From positions 23,487 through 87,486 of the forward strand of contig JAOAFE010000005.1 in NCBI GenBank assembly GCA_026416455.1: 64,000 nt of DNA, in the 5' to 3' direction. Below the pieces are notes generated by a model. The model saw nothing but the letters and a program-made list of their open reading frames with translations, had not been told where the DNA came from and made no database searches. The stretch is from Syntrophales bacterium (GTDB lineage: Bacteria > Desulfobacterota > Syntrophia > Syntrophales > UBA8958). A program made the translations under genes and the position numbers. Below are positions 10,186 through 18,992 of this stretch, one piece after another. Every line of letters starts with the position of its first letter. Position 1 is the stretch's first letter.

Positions 10186-11562
10186 ATGAAAGCACGTATA
10201 CTTTTGGTGGACGACGACCCTTCCACCCGCACGTACATCAAGGAAGTCTTAGAAGAGAAGGAATACGAAGTCACGGCGGTCAAAAACGGGATGGAGGCCA
10301 TCGAGGCATTGGGCGATGGAGATTTTGATCTCATAATTACAGATCTCATGATGCCTGGGATGGATGGCTTTGAGCTTATCAGGCACATTCGAGCCTTAGG
10401 TCGGGAGGTGGTTGTCATCATTATGACGGCTTACGGATCTACCGATCGGGCGGTGGAAGCCATGCACTTGGGGGCGTTCGATTTTATTTCTAAACCTGTG
10501 AAGCCGGATCTTATTCTCATGACCGTGGCCCGGGCCATTTCTTGGATGCAGCTAAAAAAAGAAAACGTTTACTTACGCGAAAAACTAAAAGATCGCTACG
10601 AATTTGGGCGAATGATCGGCTACAGTGATGCTATGCGCCAGGTTTTCGAAACGATTCGAAAAGTGGCAGCTATGGATTCTACCGTGCTCATCCAGGGGGA
10701 GAGTGGGACCGGAAAGGAATTGGTTGCCCGGGCCATCCACTACCACAGCCACCGGAGGAATGGTCTGCTCATTCCCGTGAATTGTGGTGCTATCCCCAGT
10801 GAACTTTTAGAAAGTGAGCTCTTCGGGCACGAAAAAGGTGCCTTTACAGGAGCAATCAGAACGAAGATCGGGCGCTTTGAGATGGCCAATGGAGGCACCA
10901 TTTTCCTCGACGAAATTTCGGAAATGAGCCCACAACTTCAGGTAAAGCTGCTTAGGGTCTTGCAGGAGAGGTGTTTCGAAAGAGTAGGGGGGGTAAGGCC
11001 CATCGAAGTGGACATCCGAGTTATTGCCGCCACTAATCAAAATTTAGAGAAGGCCGTGGCGGAGCATAAATTTAGAGAAGATTTGTACTATCGTATAAAC
11101 GTTGTGCCCATACATCTGCCGCCTTTAAGGGAGAGAGGAAGTGACATCATTATTTTGGCCAATCATTTTCTCAAGAAGTTCAGTCGGAAGATGAATAAAT
11201 CCTTGAAAGGCTTTACTCCCGAGGCCGAACAGGCCCTTGCCCGATACCACTGGCCGGGAAATGTGAGAGAGTTGGAAAACTTGATCGAAATGCTTACGGT
11301 GATGAAAGATGAGGGATTGATCGACGTCAAGGATTTACCGGCTAAAGTGACGATGCAGGAGGTAGGTTTTCTTCCCTCATTAGAGCGGGAGCTTCTTATT
11401 GCCGGCTCCTATCAGGAAATGGTGAACATGTTTGAACGCCGTATCCTGCAGGCGGCTTTGGAAAAAACCGGTGGGATTAAGAGCAAAGCCGCCCGACTCT
11501 TGAAGATTAAACGCACGACCCTTACGGAGAAGATTAAAAAATTGGGTCTCGATGGGTCTTGA
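10186..11562 (+). CDS. Sigma54-dependent response regulator, FleQ/FlrA/FgrM-like, second copy
   Basis: A 458-residue enhancer-binding protein, a paralogue of the 3790 gene along its whole length. It has a receiver with D53 (ITDLMMP), AAA+ Walker A GESGTGKE near 171, an intact GAFTGA loop near 218 (the other copy has GSFTGA), Walker [11 protein letters not shown], and a Fis-type HTH with [13 protein letters not shown]. It stands alone between divergent cheX2-fliI and convergent motB. Two such genes may divide control between flagellar genes and another FleQ-type output such as surface polysaccharide, or form mixed hexamers (inference). The convergent motB stop is only one base away. Confidence 0.88.
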   Translation: MKARILLVDDDPSTRTYIKEVLEEKEYEVTAVKNGMEAIEALGDGDFDLIITDLMMPGMDGFELIRHIRALGREVVVIIMTAYGSTDRAVEAMHLGAFDFISKPVKPDLILMTVARAISWMQLKKENVYLREKLKDRYEFGRMIGYSDAMRQVFETIRKVAAMDSTVLIQGESGTGKELVARAIHYHSHRRNGLLIPVNCGAIPSELLESELFGHEKGAFTGAIRTKIGRFEMANGGTIFLDEISEMSPQLQVKLLRVLQERCFERVGGVRPIEVDIRVIAATNQNLEKAVAEHKFREDLYYRINVVPIHLPPLRERGSDIIILANHFLKKFSRKMNKSLKGFTPEAEQALARYHWPGNVRELENLIEMLTVMKDEGLIDVKDLPAKVTMQEVGFLPSLERELLIAGSYQEMVNMFERRILQAALEKTGGIKSKAARLLKIKRTTLTEKIKKLGLDGS

Positions 11563-11563
11563 T

Positions 11564-12448
11564 TCAGTTTGGGCGTTGCGGGATGGGGCCGGGAGTTATC
11601 TTCTCCGACGCAACCGGTTGTCCGGGAGGCAAATTGCCGGCGGGAAGAGCTCCTTCTGCTGATTGATTCACATTCAACAAAATAATACTGATACGACGGT
11701 TTCGGGGATCGAGGGGATTTTCTTTTATTAAAAGCTCTTGGTCGGCGTATCCGACTACGCGGGCAATTCGTCCCGGCTCGATGCCGTTCTTTTCCAGGAC
11801 TCTTCTTGCGGCAGAAGCGCGAGAGGTGGAAAGCTCCCAGTTGGTAATCCGACCGCTCGTAAAAGGAGCGGCGTCCGTGTGGCCTTCGATGGCTATTTTG
11901 TTCTCTACATCTCGAATATTTTCTGCCACCAATTCTAGGATACGGATAGCCTTTTCAGTAGGTACATCGCTACCTAAGGCGAACATGGGACTTCCCTCGA
12001 GGTCTGTGATCTGAATCCTCACCCCACCCTCGACGGTATCGACCAGTACCTGATCTTTCAGATAGCGGAGCTTGCGGTTGATGGACTCTTTCATCCTTTC
12101 CGCCATTTCACCCGCAGTGATCCTTTTTTTGTGTTCCGATGGCGTGGGCGAAGGAGTGACGGTCCCTTTGGTGCCCGGCGCTTGCCCTGGGAGTACCCCT
12201 GTCTTCTCGGGCAAGATAGTTTTTCCTCCTCCCGCGGTTTGCTCTTTAAATAGATTATAGTTTTGAAAATAATCGGAGATGGCCATTCTTTTTTCCGGGG
12301 AGACCATGGAAAGCAGCCAGAGGAGCAAGAAAAAAGCCATCATGGCGGTCACAAAATCGGCGTAGGCCACCTTCCAGGAGCCGCCGTGAGCCTCGTGTCC
12401 ACGCTTTTTTTTCCTTTTGATTATGGTGATATTTTTTCCGTTACTCAT
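11564..12448 (-). CDS. motB: Flagellar stator protein MotB (first stator system)
   Basis: The peptidoglycan-anchored stator subunit of 294 residues. A short basic cytoplasmic start precedes one membrane helix with GSWKVAYADFVTAMMAFFLL, in which D31 is the ion-binding aspartate. A Pro-rich linker (about 85-120) contains APGTKGTVTPSPTP. The OmpA-like domain follows with IAIEGHTDAAPF and NWELSTSRASAARRVLEKNG. The start overlaps the motA stop by four bases. Sequence around the Asp matches proton-type MotB. Confidence 0.95.
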   Translation of the reverse strand: MSNGKNITIIKRKKKRGHEAHGGSWKVAYADFVTAMMAFFLLLWLLSMVSPEKRMAISDYFQNYNLFKEQTAGGGKTILPEKTGVLPGQAPGTKGTVTPSPTPSEHKKRITAGEMAERMKESINRKLRYLKDQVLVDTVEGGVRIQITDLEGSPMFALGSDVPTEKAIRILELVAENIRDVENKIAIEGHTDAAPFTSGRITNWELSTSRASAARRVLEKNGIEPGRIARVVGYADQELLIKENPLDPRNRRISIILLNVNQSAEGALPAGNLPPGQPVASEKITPGPIPQRPN

Positions 12449-13299
12449 TTCTTGGCTCGGAGTAACTCTTCCATTTCAGCGAAGGAGGGACGGGCAGATT
12501 CGGGAATGACTCGGCGGCTGAATTCAATGGCGACCTTGGGGGCTGCACCTCCGATGAAGGCCAGCAGCCCTACTTTTACGACATTCAGGTACTGGGCATG
12601 TTCATGGGCCATATGCTCCATCCCTTTACTCAAAGGGCCGACAAAACCATAGCAACTCAAGACCCCCAGAAAGGTGCCCACAAGGGCGGCGCCAATTGAA
12701 TGTCCCAGCACCTCCGGGGGCTCGCCCATCTTGCCCATCGTGAGCACCACTCCCAGTACCGCCGCAACAATTCCCAGGCCCGGGAGGGAATCTGCTACCG
12801 TATTTACACTTTTCGAGGGGGTAAGCATCTCTTCGTGACGGGTTTCCAGCTCCGTTTCCATGAGGGCGTCCAATTCGTGGGGCTCGATCGTGCTACTCAT
12901 TACCGTGCGTAAAGTGTCGCAGATGAAAGTTACAGCCTCTTTATGTTTCATGACGCGGGGATAGTTGGTAAAAAGTGGGCTGTTTTCTACGTCATCCACA
13001 TCCGATTCGACCGCAACCAGACCCTGCTGCCGGATCTTATAGAAAATGCCGTTAAGAAGGAGCAGTAACTCCTGGTAGTCTTCTTTGGTTATCGATTTGT
13101 GACTCAAGATTTTCATTACTTGGGCGATGGTCATAGACACCACTTTGGGTGGATTGGCGATGAGAAAACCTCCGATGGCAGCGCCATAGATGATAACTAT
13201 CTCGGCCGGCTGGAAAAGCACCGACAGGTTGCCCTTCTCCATTATATATCCACCAATGACGCCAACTAGGACGATGATGGCCCCGATGATAACGAACAT
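12445..13299 (-). CDS. motA: Flagellar stator protein MotA (first stator system)
   Basis: The four-helix stator subunit, 284 residues, the long form as in enterobacterial MotA. Helix 1-2 region is MFVIIGAIIVLVGVIGGYIM with IVIIYGAAIGGFLI. The helix 3 region carries VADSLPGLGIVAAVLGVVLTMG, containing the conserved proline. The loop holds the charged residues that meet FliG. It follows the PilZ gene by 3 bases and overlaps motB, so pilZ-motA-motB is one unit. Confidence 0.95.
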   Translation of the reverse strand: MFVIIGAIIVLVGVIGGYIMEKGNLSVLFQPAEIVIIYGAAIGGFLIANPPKVVSMTIAQVMKILSHKSITKEDYQELLLLLNGIFYKIRQQGLVAVESDVDDVENSPLFTNYPRVMKHKEAVTFICDTLRTVMSSTIEPHELDALMETELETRHEEMLTPSKSVNTVADSLPGLGIVAAVLGVVLTMGKMGEPPEVLGHSIGAALVGTFLGVLSCYGFVGPLSKGMEHMAHEHAQYLNVVKVGLLAFIGGAAPKVAIEFSRRVIPESARPSFAEMEELLRAKK

Positions 13300-13302
13300 A
13301 AA

Positions 13303-13854
13303 TTACAACCCTTTTTTCTCCCTCAATATTTCCCTTTCACGGGCAAAGACGAAACGGATGATGTCGTTCCTTATGGATTCATCGATATTGATGAACTTCA
13401 TGGCCGTACGGTAGCCCGTCTCCTCTTTTTCGGACAATACGACTTCTCCCACCAGGAAAAGGGGTAGAGGCGTGGCGCCGGTGAGGATTAGCTGGGCTTC
13501 GATAATTGTCCCTGGTTCAATTTGCCTGTCCGATTTGAAGCACAGGCCGCTGGCACTGATGTTGATCGGTCTGAAGGGCAGGCTGGTAAACCCGGTTTGA
13601 TTGAGAGTAAGAAGCTGGATGATCTCGTCCAGTTTTGCGTTGATCACCTTCAGCCATTCCCCTAGTGCAGTATTATCCAGTTCCGGAAGCGATGGTCTGG
13701 TCACAGCTCCAGAAAAGATTAGGCTTCGACAGGGAACCGCTTTCGCTTCTTCCCCCGTCAATATGCGGTAAGTAAAGGGAAGACTCGCATCCACGCGACA
13801 GAACTCTCGGCGGTTGTCTGGCTGACCTACAATCCATTCTTTTTCCGTACTCAT
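13303..13854 (-). CDS. PilZ domain protein in the stator operon
   Basis: A 183-residue probable c-di-GMP receptor. It has the PilZ N-terminal arginine motif RREFCRVD (R-x-x-x-R) near residue 16 and the second motif NISASG near 110. A helical insert of about 70 residues separates them. The C-terminal barrel has FLVGEVVLSEKEETGYRTAMKF. GGGAGGGAAG precedes the ATG at 13854, so the longer reading from 13992 is rejected because it would cross the sigma54 site. Its position at the head of motAB suggests a YcgR-like brake on motor rotation (inference). Confidence 0.85.
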   Translation of the reverse strand: MSTEKEWIVGQPDNRREFCRVDASLPFTYRILTGEEAKAVPCRSLIFSGAVTRPSLPELDNTALGEWLKVINAKLDEIIQLLTLNQTGFTSLPFRPINISASGLCFKSDRQIEPGTIIEAQLILTGATPLPLFLVGEVVLSEKEETGYRTAMKFINIDESIRNDIIRFVFAREREILREKKGL

Positions 13855-13890
13855 ACACTTCCCTCCCCTGGGAGATTTAGAAAAAGAGTT

Positions 13891-13906
13891 TGCATATGAA
13901 GTGCCA
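13891..13906 (-). promoter_or_regulatory. Sigma54 promoter for pilZ-motA-motB
   Basis: On the minus strand the site is TGGCACTTCATATGCA, one base from TGGCAC-N5-TTGCA. Transcription would begin near 13880, 26 bases before the pilZ ATG. Confidence 0.8.
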
Positions 13907-13973
13907 GTTTTTCCCCATAATAGGATTTTTTCTCTTTTACAACTGTAATTTTGAAAGGAGGCTTTCGAAAGGG

Positions 13974-13989
13974 GGGCACATAAATTGCA
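13974..13989 (+). promoter_or_regulatory. Sigma54 promoter for the SPOR/TPR-FlrB-FlrC genes
   Basis: GGGCACATAAATTGCA is one base from TGGCAC-N5-TTGCA. Predicted start is near 14000. It is divergent from the pilZ promoter 70 bases away, so one enhancer could serve both. Confidence 0.75.
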
Positions 13990-14015
13990 CAATGAAGGCG
14001 AGGGTTAGAGGCGCT

Positions 14016-15704
14016 ATGAAATATGCGTTCACTGTGATCTTGTTATTTTTTTTCTGTGGCCTGCCCCATCTGGGATGTGGGGAGATGTGGTGTGTCCAGA
14101 GCCCGGTTTATTCCACCGAAGGGGAAGCGAAGAAGGAAATGAAAAGATGGCCCCATCGGGATATCCGCATCGAAAAAGTCAGTGGCGGTTATGTCCTTAT
14201 TTTGGGTACCTATGCTTCCGCGGATGAAGCGCGGAACAAATGGGAGAAGACCGTCTCCGTTCTTCCCGGTTCCGTTATCCGACGATGTGACGGAAATCCG
14301 ACACCTGAGATCAAAGTGACCGAAAATCAACTACTGGTTTCGGCTCTCAAGAAAAAAAAGGGTGGTAACTTCCATTCTGCCCTCGAGGATTTAAAGAAAG
14401 CCCTGGAGTTGGAGCAGGGGAAATCATCTGTGACAGCGCGAATTTTGTTTGAGATAGCGAGCTGCTACGAGAATTTGAACGAAAGGGAATTGGCTCGGGA
14501 CACTTATCGTAAGGCGGTCGAGCTCGATCCCACCTCTGGGATTGCCCCCTTGGAGGTCTTATATGAAGAGGGATTCAAGGCGTATAAAAGAAAGGAATTC
14601 TCTCGGGCGATGAGAATATTTTCCCATTACCATACCCTTTATCCCAAGTTTCGGGCACAGGCTTATTACTTTATGGCGTGTTGCCTGATGGAACTGAAAC
14701 AGTACCGTCGGGCGATGTACTTTTTCGATATCGTTATAAAAGAATATCCGGAGACAATTTTTGCTACCGAAAGTCTTCTTGCCTTAGGCAACATCGGGCT
14801 GATCAAGCCCAAGATAAAGGTGCCACTCTATCTTGCCGGTTTCGATTTTGCCTTAAATCCCATATCCGCTTACAATGAGGTACTGAAGAGAGATTTGCCT
14901 CCCGACCGGAAGGAACAGGTCCTTCTCTCTAAGGCCTTCGGATATATGTCTATGGAGCGCCCCGACCTCGCCCATCGCGTGTTGGTAGAATGTGTGCGTA
15001 AATTCGCCCACGGTCCCTATCGGGCACAGGCTCGCCTTGCTCTATCCCGTAACCTTCCGTCCGTCCTGCGGATGTACGAAGAGAAAAAAGACGATTTGTC
15101 CATTTTGGGTGTGTTTTTTCAGGTTACTTCCCTAAATCTGCCGTTTCCTTCGGATATAAATATGGTTAAGGCGATTGCACGCGCTTTCAAGAGTCTCGGA
15201 TTTATGGAGGAACTCCAGCATTTTCTAAAGGTAGCTCGAGTTAAGGTTGCAAGTAAAGATGTAGCCGAGGTCGATAGAATGATTTCAGAAATAAACAGAC
15301 CGGCTCAAGGGAAAACGGAGCCATCCTGTGAAGATTTTTATCGTGAATATCAAATGGCAAAGGAAAGGGGTTCGGTTCCTTCGTCTTCCCTTACCCTTTC
15401 TGTGGCCGAATGTCTGTTCCGTTCTGGACGTTACGGTCAGAGTATCCCTTACTACGACTATGTCGTCAAATATACTCAAGAGATGGGCGAGAAGATTTGG
15501 GCCCATCTTCGCTTGGGGCAGGCACAATTCAGGGCGGGGAAAAAAGAAGAAGCCAGTAAAATTTTTAGTACCTTAAAAGAAGAAACCAAAGAAGAATTCT
15601 GGACGCGAGTGGTCGAGTCGCTGGAGGAATCGGAAAAATGGGTGGAAAAATACCATCTGAGTTACCGGGAGAAATCTCCTGGAATGACCTCCCCATCGCC
15701 CTGA
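14016..15704 (+). CDS. Exported SPOR-like and tetratricopeptide repeat protein
   Basis: A protein of about 562 residues with a signal peptide (MKYAFTVILLFFFCGLPHLG). A SPOR-like stretch follows: WCVQSPVYSTEGEAKKEM and GYVLILGTYASADEARNKWE. Several TPR units run through the rest, for example ALEDLKKALELEQ, ARDTYRKAVELDPTSG and QSIPYYDYVVKYTQ. ATG 14016 is preferred over ATG 13992 because the latter would precede the transcription start expected from the sigma54 site. It is first in an operon with an FlrB-like and FlrC-like pair and may sense envelope or basal-body assembly for them. That role is inference; the exact function is unknown. Confidence 0.75.
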   Translation: MKYAFTVILLFFFCGLPHLGCGEMWCVQSPVYSTEGEAKKEMKRWPHRDIRIEKVSGGYVLILGTYASADEARNKWEKTVSVLPGSVIRRCDGNPTPEIKVTENQLLVSALKKKKGGNFHSALEDLKKALELEQGKSSVTARILFEIASCYENLNERELARDTYRKAVELDPTSGIAPLEVLYEEGFKAYKRKEFSRAMRIFSHYHTLYPKFRAQAYYFMACCLMELKQYRRAMYFFDIVIKEYPETIFATESLLALGNIGLIKPKIKVPLYLAGFDFALNPISAYNEVLKRDLPPDRKEQVLLSKAFGYMSMERPDLAHRVLVECVRKFAHGPYRAQARLALSRNLPSVLRMYEEKKDDLSILGVFFQVTSLNLPFPSDINMVKAIARAFKSLGFMEELQHFLKVARVKVASKDVAEVDRMISEINRPAQGKTEPSCEDFYREYQMAKERGSVPSSSLTLSVAECLFRSGRYGQSIPYYDYVVKYTQEMGEKIWAHLRLGQAQFRAGKKEEASKIFSTLKEETKEEFWTRVVESLEESEKWVEKYHLSYREKSPGMTSPSP

Positions 15705-16501
15705 TCCTGACGGACGGGAGTGATGCGATAAGGGGTTGGAATGCGAGCGCCGAAAAAATAGCGAAATGTGACTTCGATCTCGAAAGCTGCCGGTTTTCTG
15801 ATTTGGCATCGAAATGTGAACATTACGCTTTTCCCTTCGAGAAGGGAGATTTTCGTGGCTTCTTGCAGTTATGCTTACTGGGGACTAAGGGTGGGGGGGT
15901 GAAGGAAGCCATGAACGTGGCAGCAGATATTGCCCACGAGATAAGGAATCCTTTGGGTTCCATCGAGCTTTTTGCTTCCCTACTCAAAAAAACTCTCGAA
16001 AAGGAAGAGGATATAAGGAGAGTAGAGCAGATCATGCAGGCGGTTCATCTCATCAATGAGCGTATCACCGGGCTGATCGCCACGATGGTAAAAAAGGAGA
16101 CGTGCAAAGAATCGGTACCTCTTAAAAGTGTGCTGAACGACCTTCTCGGCCCCGCGGATTTGCGAGAGGATTTTCTGGTTTGTAAATTGCCCACGGAGGA
16201 GATACGAATAAGGGGTAACGAAAGATTGCTTCGCCATCTATTCATTACCTTCATCGTCGATCTTCTGACTGCCATGCCTGCCGGCTCTAAACTTGACATA
16301 ATCCTTGAAGTTAAAGAGGATAGCAGACTTAGATACGCTGATATCGTTTTTCAATTAACGGCCAGCAGAAGGCCCGTTGCGTTCACAGAAATTGTGGCGG
16401 GAATGAATTTGCCCGTGTTGCATCATATAGTGCAACTCCATGAAGGGTTTATCCATTTGGATGCGCATCGAATAATCGTTTCTTTACCGGTGGAGACATG
16501 A
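15638..16501 (+). CDS. FlrB/FleS-like sensor kinase homologue with degenerate ATPase region
   Basis: A soluble protein of 287 residues that overlaps the TPR gene end by 67 bases; GGAGGAA sits 8 bases before its ATG. Residues 15-80 look like a small PAS domain (ALILTDGSDAIRGWNASAEKI). A HisKA hairpin carries DIAHEIRNPLGSIELFASLL with His100. In FlrB-type kinases a full ATPase domain follows. Here the N-box position reads RHLFITFIVDLLTAMP without the Asn, and no DxGxG or glycine-rich lid was found. It precedes the FlrC-like regulator with a 4-base overlap. It could be a phosphatase/phosphotransfer protein, or be phosphorylated by another kinase. Confidence 0.75.
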   Translation: MGGKIPSELPGEISWNDLPIALILTDGSDAIRGWNASAEKIAKCDFDLESCRFSDLASKCEHYAFPFEKGDFRGFLQLCLLGTKGGGVKEAMNVAADIAHEIRNPLGSIELFASLLKKTLEKEEDIRRVEQIMQAVHLINERITGLIATMVKKETCKESVPLKSVLNDLLGPADLREDFLVCKLPTEEIRIRGNERLLRHLFITFIVDLLTAMPAGSKLDIILEVKEDSRLRYADIVFQLTASRRPVAFTEIVAGMNLPVLHHIVQLHEGFIHLDAHRIIVSLPVET

Positions 16502-17904
16502 GAGACGTAAAACGTATCCTCGTAGTCGACGATGAGCCCTCTATGCGCATGGCCCTCAGTGAATCCCTGGAGAGTTGTGGCTACAAAGTCGATACGGCCG
16601 TAGATGGGTTTGACGCCCTGAATAAGTTCGATCAAAACAAATGGGATCTGGTCATAACGGACATTCGAATGCCGAAAATAAGTGGTCTCGACGTATTGAG
16701 AGAGGTAAGAAAGCGCGCTCCAACGATGCCGGTTATTCTTATTACGGCCTATGGGACGGTTAATACGGCCGTCGAGGCGATGAAAGAAGGGGCGACGGAT
16801 TTCATTATGAAGCCCTTTTCTTTGGAAGATTTAGAGGCAGCGGTAAAAAAAGTCTTCACGGTAGCGATCGACGAACAAAGAACTAAAGTAAGGGCAGCTT
16901 TTTCTCCTTATCAAATCGTTACCCGCGATGAAAAGATGCTTCGCCTCCTTGAGTTATTACGTCGAGTCGCGAAAAGTAAGGCGACCGTTCTCATTCAAGG
17001 TGAAAGCGGTACCGGCAAAGAACTGTTGGCTCGCTACATCTGTGCTCATAGCGATAGGAGTGAACAGCCGTTCGTGGCCGTTAACTGTGCTGCCATCCCC
17101 GCCAACTTACTGGAGAGTGAGATGTTTGGCTATGAAAAAGGGGCTTTCACGGGGGCAAATCAAAGGAAAATAGGGAAATTTGAGCTTGCCAACAATGGTA
17201 CTTTGCTCCTCGATGAGATCAGTGAAATGGATATTCAGTTGCAGGCCAAGCTGTTGAGAGCGATTCAAGAGTCGGAAATCGATCGGGTGGGAGGAAAGAC
17301 CCCGATTCGGGTAGATGTGCGCATCATCGCCACTACCAATATACCCATTCGCAAGGCGATGGAGGAAAGGAAGTTTCGAGAAGACCTATATTATCGGTTG
17401 AATGTCATTCCTGTCAAAATTCCGCCTCTGCGGGAAAGGAAAGAGGATATCGAGTACTTAACCGATTACTTCTTAGAGAAGTATTGTCGAATCAACAATC
17501 GCCCTCTCCCCCGCATTGCACCGGAAACGAAGAACAAGTTGTTATCTTACGACTGGCCTGGAAATGTCCGGGAACTGGAAAATGTCATAGAAGGGGCAAT
17601 TCTCATTTGCGATGGTGCCACCCTGCTCCCCGAGCATTTGCTCATTGAAACGGATGAAAAAGAAAGTAGGGGTGTGTCGGTGGGTGAAGTTATTTTTCCC
17701 TCTGACCGGGTCGTCAGCCTCTACGAACTGGAAAAGGCGGCAATTTTTCATGCTTTGTCTTTGACTTCCGGAAATAGAGAAGCGGCAGCAAAGCTGTTAG
17801 GCATTAGTATCCGTACCCTTCGGAACAAGCTCAAAGAGTATAGAGAGCAGGAGATAGGACGGGCACATGAGTTGCAAGAGCGAAGCGGAGGAGGTGTATC
17901 ATGA
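16498..17904 (+). CDS. Sigma54-dependent flagellar response regulator FlrC/FleR-like
   Basis: A 468-residue enhancer-binding protein with a receiver (D55 in ITDIRMPKISG), AAA+ domain (Walker A GESGTGKE near 170, GAFTGA near 215, Walker B GTLLLDEISE) and Fis-type HTH (NREAAAKLLGISIRTLRNKL). The HTH ends differently from the two FleQ-like proteins, and the position before flgBC-fliE matches FlrC/FleR/FlgR, which drive basal-body and hook genes. Its final codons contain a sigma54 promoter for flgB, and its stop overlaps the flgB start. Confidence 0.9.
   Translation: MRDVKRILVVDDEPSMRMALSESLESCGYKVDTAVDGFDALNKFDQNKWDLVITDIRMPKISGLDVLREVRKRAPTMPVILITAYGTVNTAVEAMKEGATDFIMKPFSLEDLEAAVKKVFTVAIDEQRTKVRAAFSPYQIVTRDEKMLRLLELLRRVAKSKATVLIQGESGTGKELLARYICAHSDRSEQPFVAVNCAAIPANLLESEMFGYEKGAFTGANQRKIGKFELANNGTLLLDEISEMDIQLQAKLLRAIQESEIDRVGGKTPIRVDVRIIATTNIPIRKAMEERKFREDLYYRLNVIPVKIPPLRERKEDIEYLTDYFLEKYCRINNRPLPRIAPETKNKLLSYDWPGNVRELENVIEGAILICDGATLLPEHLLIETDEKESRGVSVGEVIFPSDRVVSLYELEKAAIFHALSLTSGNREAAAKLLGISIRTLRNKLKEYREQEIGRAHELQERSGGGVS
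17861..17876 (+). promoter_or_regulatory. Sigma54 promoter for flgB operon, inside the end of the FlrC-like gene
   Basis: GGGCACATGAGTTGCA is one base from TGGCAC-N5-TTGCA and shares 13 of 16 bases with the site at 13974. Predicted start is near 17887, only about 13 bases before the flgB ATG and at the edge of its GGAGGAGG ribosome site. The leader would therefore be very short. Confidence 0.6.
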
Positions 17905-18263
17905 ATAATATCTTTGATCGGACGATAGGTCGCTTGGAGGGGTTCATCAATTTCCGTTCTAAGCGGCATGAGGTCTTGGTATCCAACGTCTCCAATATAG
18001 ATACTCCGGGGTACAAACCGGCGGATGTGAAATTTGAGGATGAAATGAAGGCGGCTAGGTTAAGGCTGGCGCGTACGAGTGAAAAGCATTTGCGGGGAAG
18101 GCGGGAAGGGCAAAATTTTACCATCACGCCGGAGGAGGGGTCTTTAAGTCTGGAGAAATCCATGACTGACCTGGCGGAAAACCATCTAATGCACAATGCG
18201 GCGGTGGAGATGTTGGCTAGGAAATTCAAGTCATTGCAAACCGTTTTAAAGGAAACGAGGTAA
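17901..18263 (+). CDS. flgB: Flagellar basal-body rod protein FlgB
   Basis: The proximal rod subunit of the axial family, 120 residues. The N-terminal motif VLVSNVSNIDTPGYKPADVKFED is the family signature, and the C-terminal helix (LAENHLMHNAAVEMLARKFKSL) completes the coiled coil. GGAGGAGG precedes the ATG. First of flgB-flgC-fliE-fliF and onward. Confidence 0.96.
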   Translation: MNNIFDRTIGRLEGFINFRSKRHEVLVSNVSNIDTPGYKPADVKFEDEMKAARLRLARTSEKHLRGRREGQNFTITPEEGSLSLEKSMTDLAENHLMHNAAVEMLARKFKSLQTVLKETR

Positions 18264-18267
18264 GAAA

Positions 18268-18687
18268 ATGGACATAAATACGGTAGTGAAAATTTGTGGC
18301 TCCGGTCTTATAGCCCAGAGAACGAAGATGGAGGTGGTAGCCGAAAATTTGGCGAATGTGTCTACGACACGTACCCCGGAGGGTGGACCGTACAAGAAGA
18401 AGGTCGTCAATCTAGAGGCGGAAAACGTCTCTTTCCGGGACCAACTGGATGACGTGGTAAAAGCGGTAAAGGTGGAATCTATCGCGGCTTCGAACGAAGG
18501 CTTTAAGACCGTCTACGACCCCACTCATCCTGATGCGGACGAAAAAGGGAACGTCCTTCTTCCAAATGTGGATTTAATGAAAGAAATGGTTGATATGATT
18601 TACGCCGCCCGGGCTTATGAAGCCGTAGCCACCGCCTTCGATGCGACCAAAAATATGGCACTCAAAACGTTGGAATTAGGAAAGTGA
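18268..18687 (+). CDS. flgC: Flagellar basal-body rod protein FlgC
   Basis: Rod subunit, 139 residues. The N-terminal signature is TKMEVVAENLANVSTTRTPEG. The central stretch YDPTHPDADEKGNVLLPNVD and C-terminal MVDMIYAARAYEAVATAFDATK are typical of FlgC. It follows flgB by 4 bases. Confidence 0.97.
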   Translation: MDINTVVKICGSGLIAQRTKMEVVAENLANVSTTRTPEGGPYKKKVVNLEAENVSFRDQLDDVVKAVKVESIAASNEGFKTVYDPTHPDADEKGNVLLPNVDLMKEMVDMIYAARAYEAVATAFDATKNMALKTLELGK

Positions 18688-18695
18688 GGTAAGTT

Positions 18696-18992
18696 ATGGC
18701 CGATAAAATAACATCTCTAACCTATGGGCCCGTCATCCCACCTGCCGGGGGCAAGGTGAGGGGACAAATGGGGCAAACATCTTTCGATCAAATACTAAAG
18801 AAGGCTATAAATGATGTAGACGAGGCGCAAAAGCAGGCAAATAAAGCAATAGAGGAAGTCCACAGGGGAAAAGGAGGGTTGGCCGAGGCCATGATCGCTA
18901 TGGAAAAAGCCAGTATTACTCTCCAGGCCATGCTGACCGTGCGAAATAAGGTTATTGAGGCCTATCAAGAAGTGATGAGGATGCAGGTCTAA
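18696..18992 (+). CDS. fliE: Flagellar hook-basal body protein FliE
   Basis: Joins the MS ring to the rod. The 98 residues include SFDQILKKAINDVDEAQKQA and the C-terminal EAMIAMEKASITLQAMLTVRNKVIEAYQEVMRMQV, matching FliE. The stop codon shares a base with the fliF ATG. Confidence 0.96.
   Translation: MADKITSLTYGPVIPPAGGKVRGQMGQTSFDQILKKAINDVDEAQKQANKAIEEVHRGKGGLAEAMIAMEKASITLQAMLTVRNKVIEAYQEVMRMQV

Noticed and set aside
18680..18706. GAAA-N15-GCCGATAA at the fliE start, like a sigma28 promoter
   Set aside because: The -10 part is simply the fliE codons for Met-Ala-Asp-Lys and the -35 has a mismatch; a promoter overlapping the start codon would not serve fliE, and fliF has no late-gene logic.
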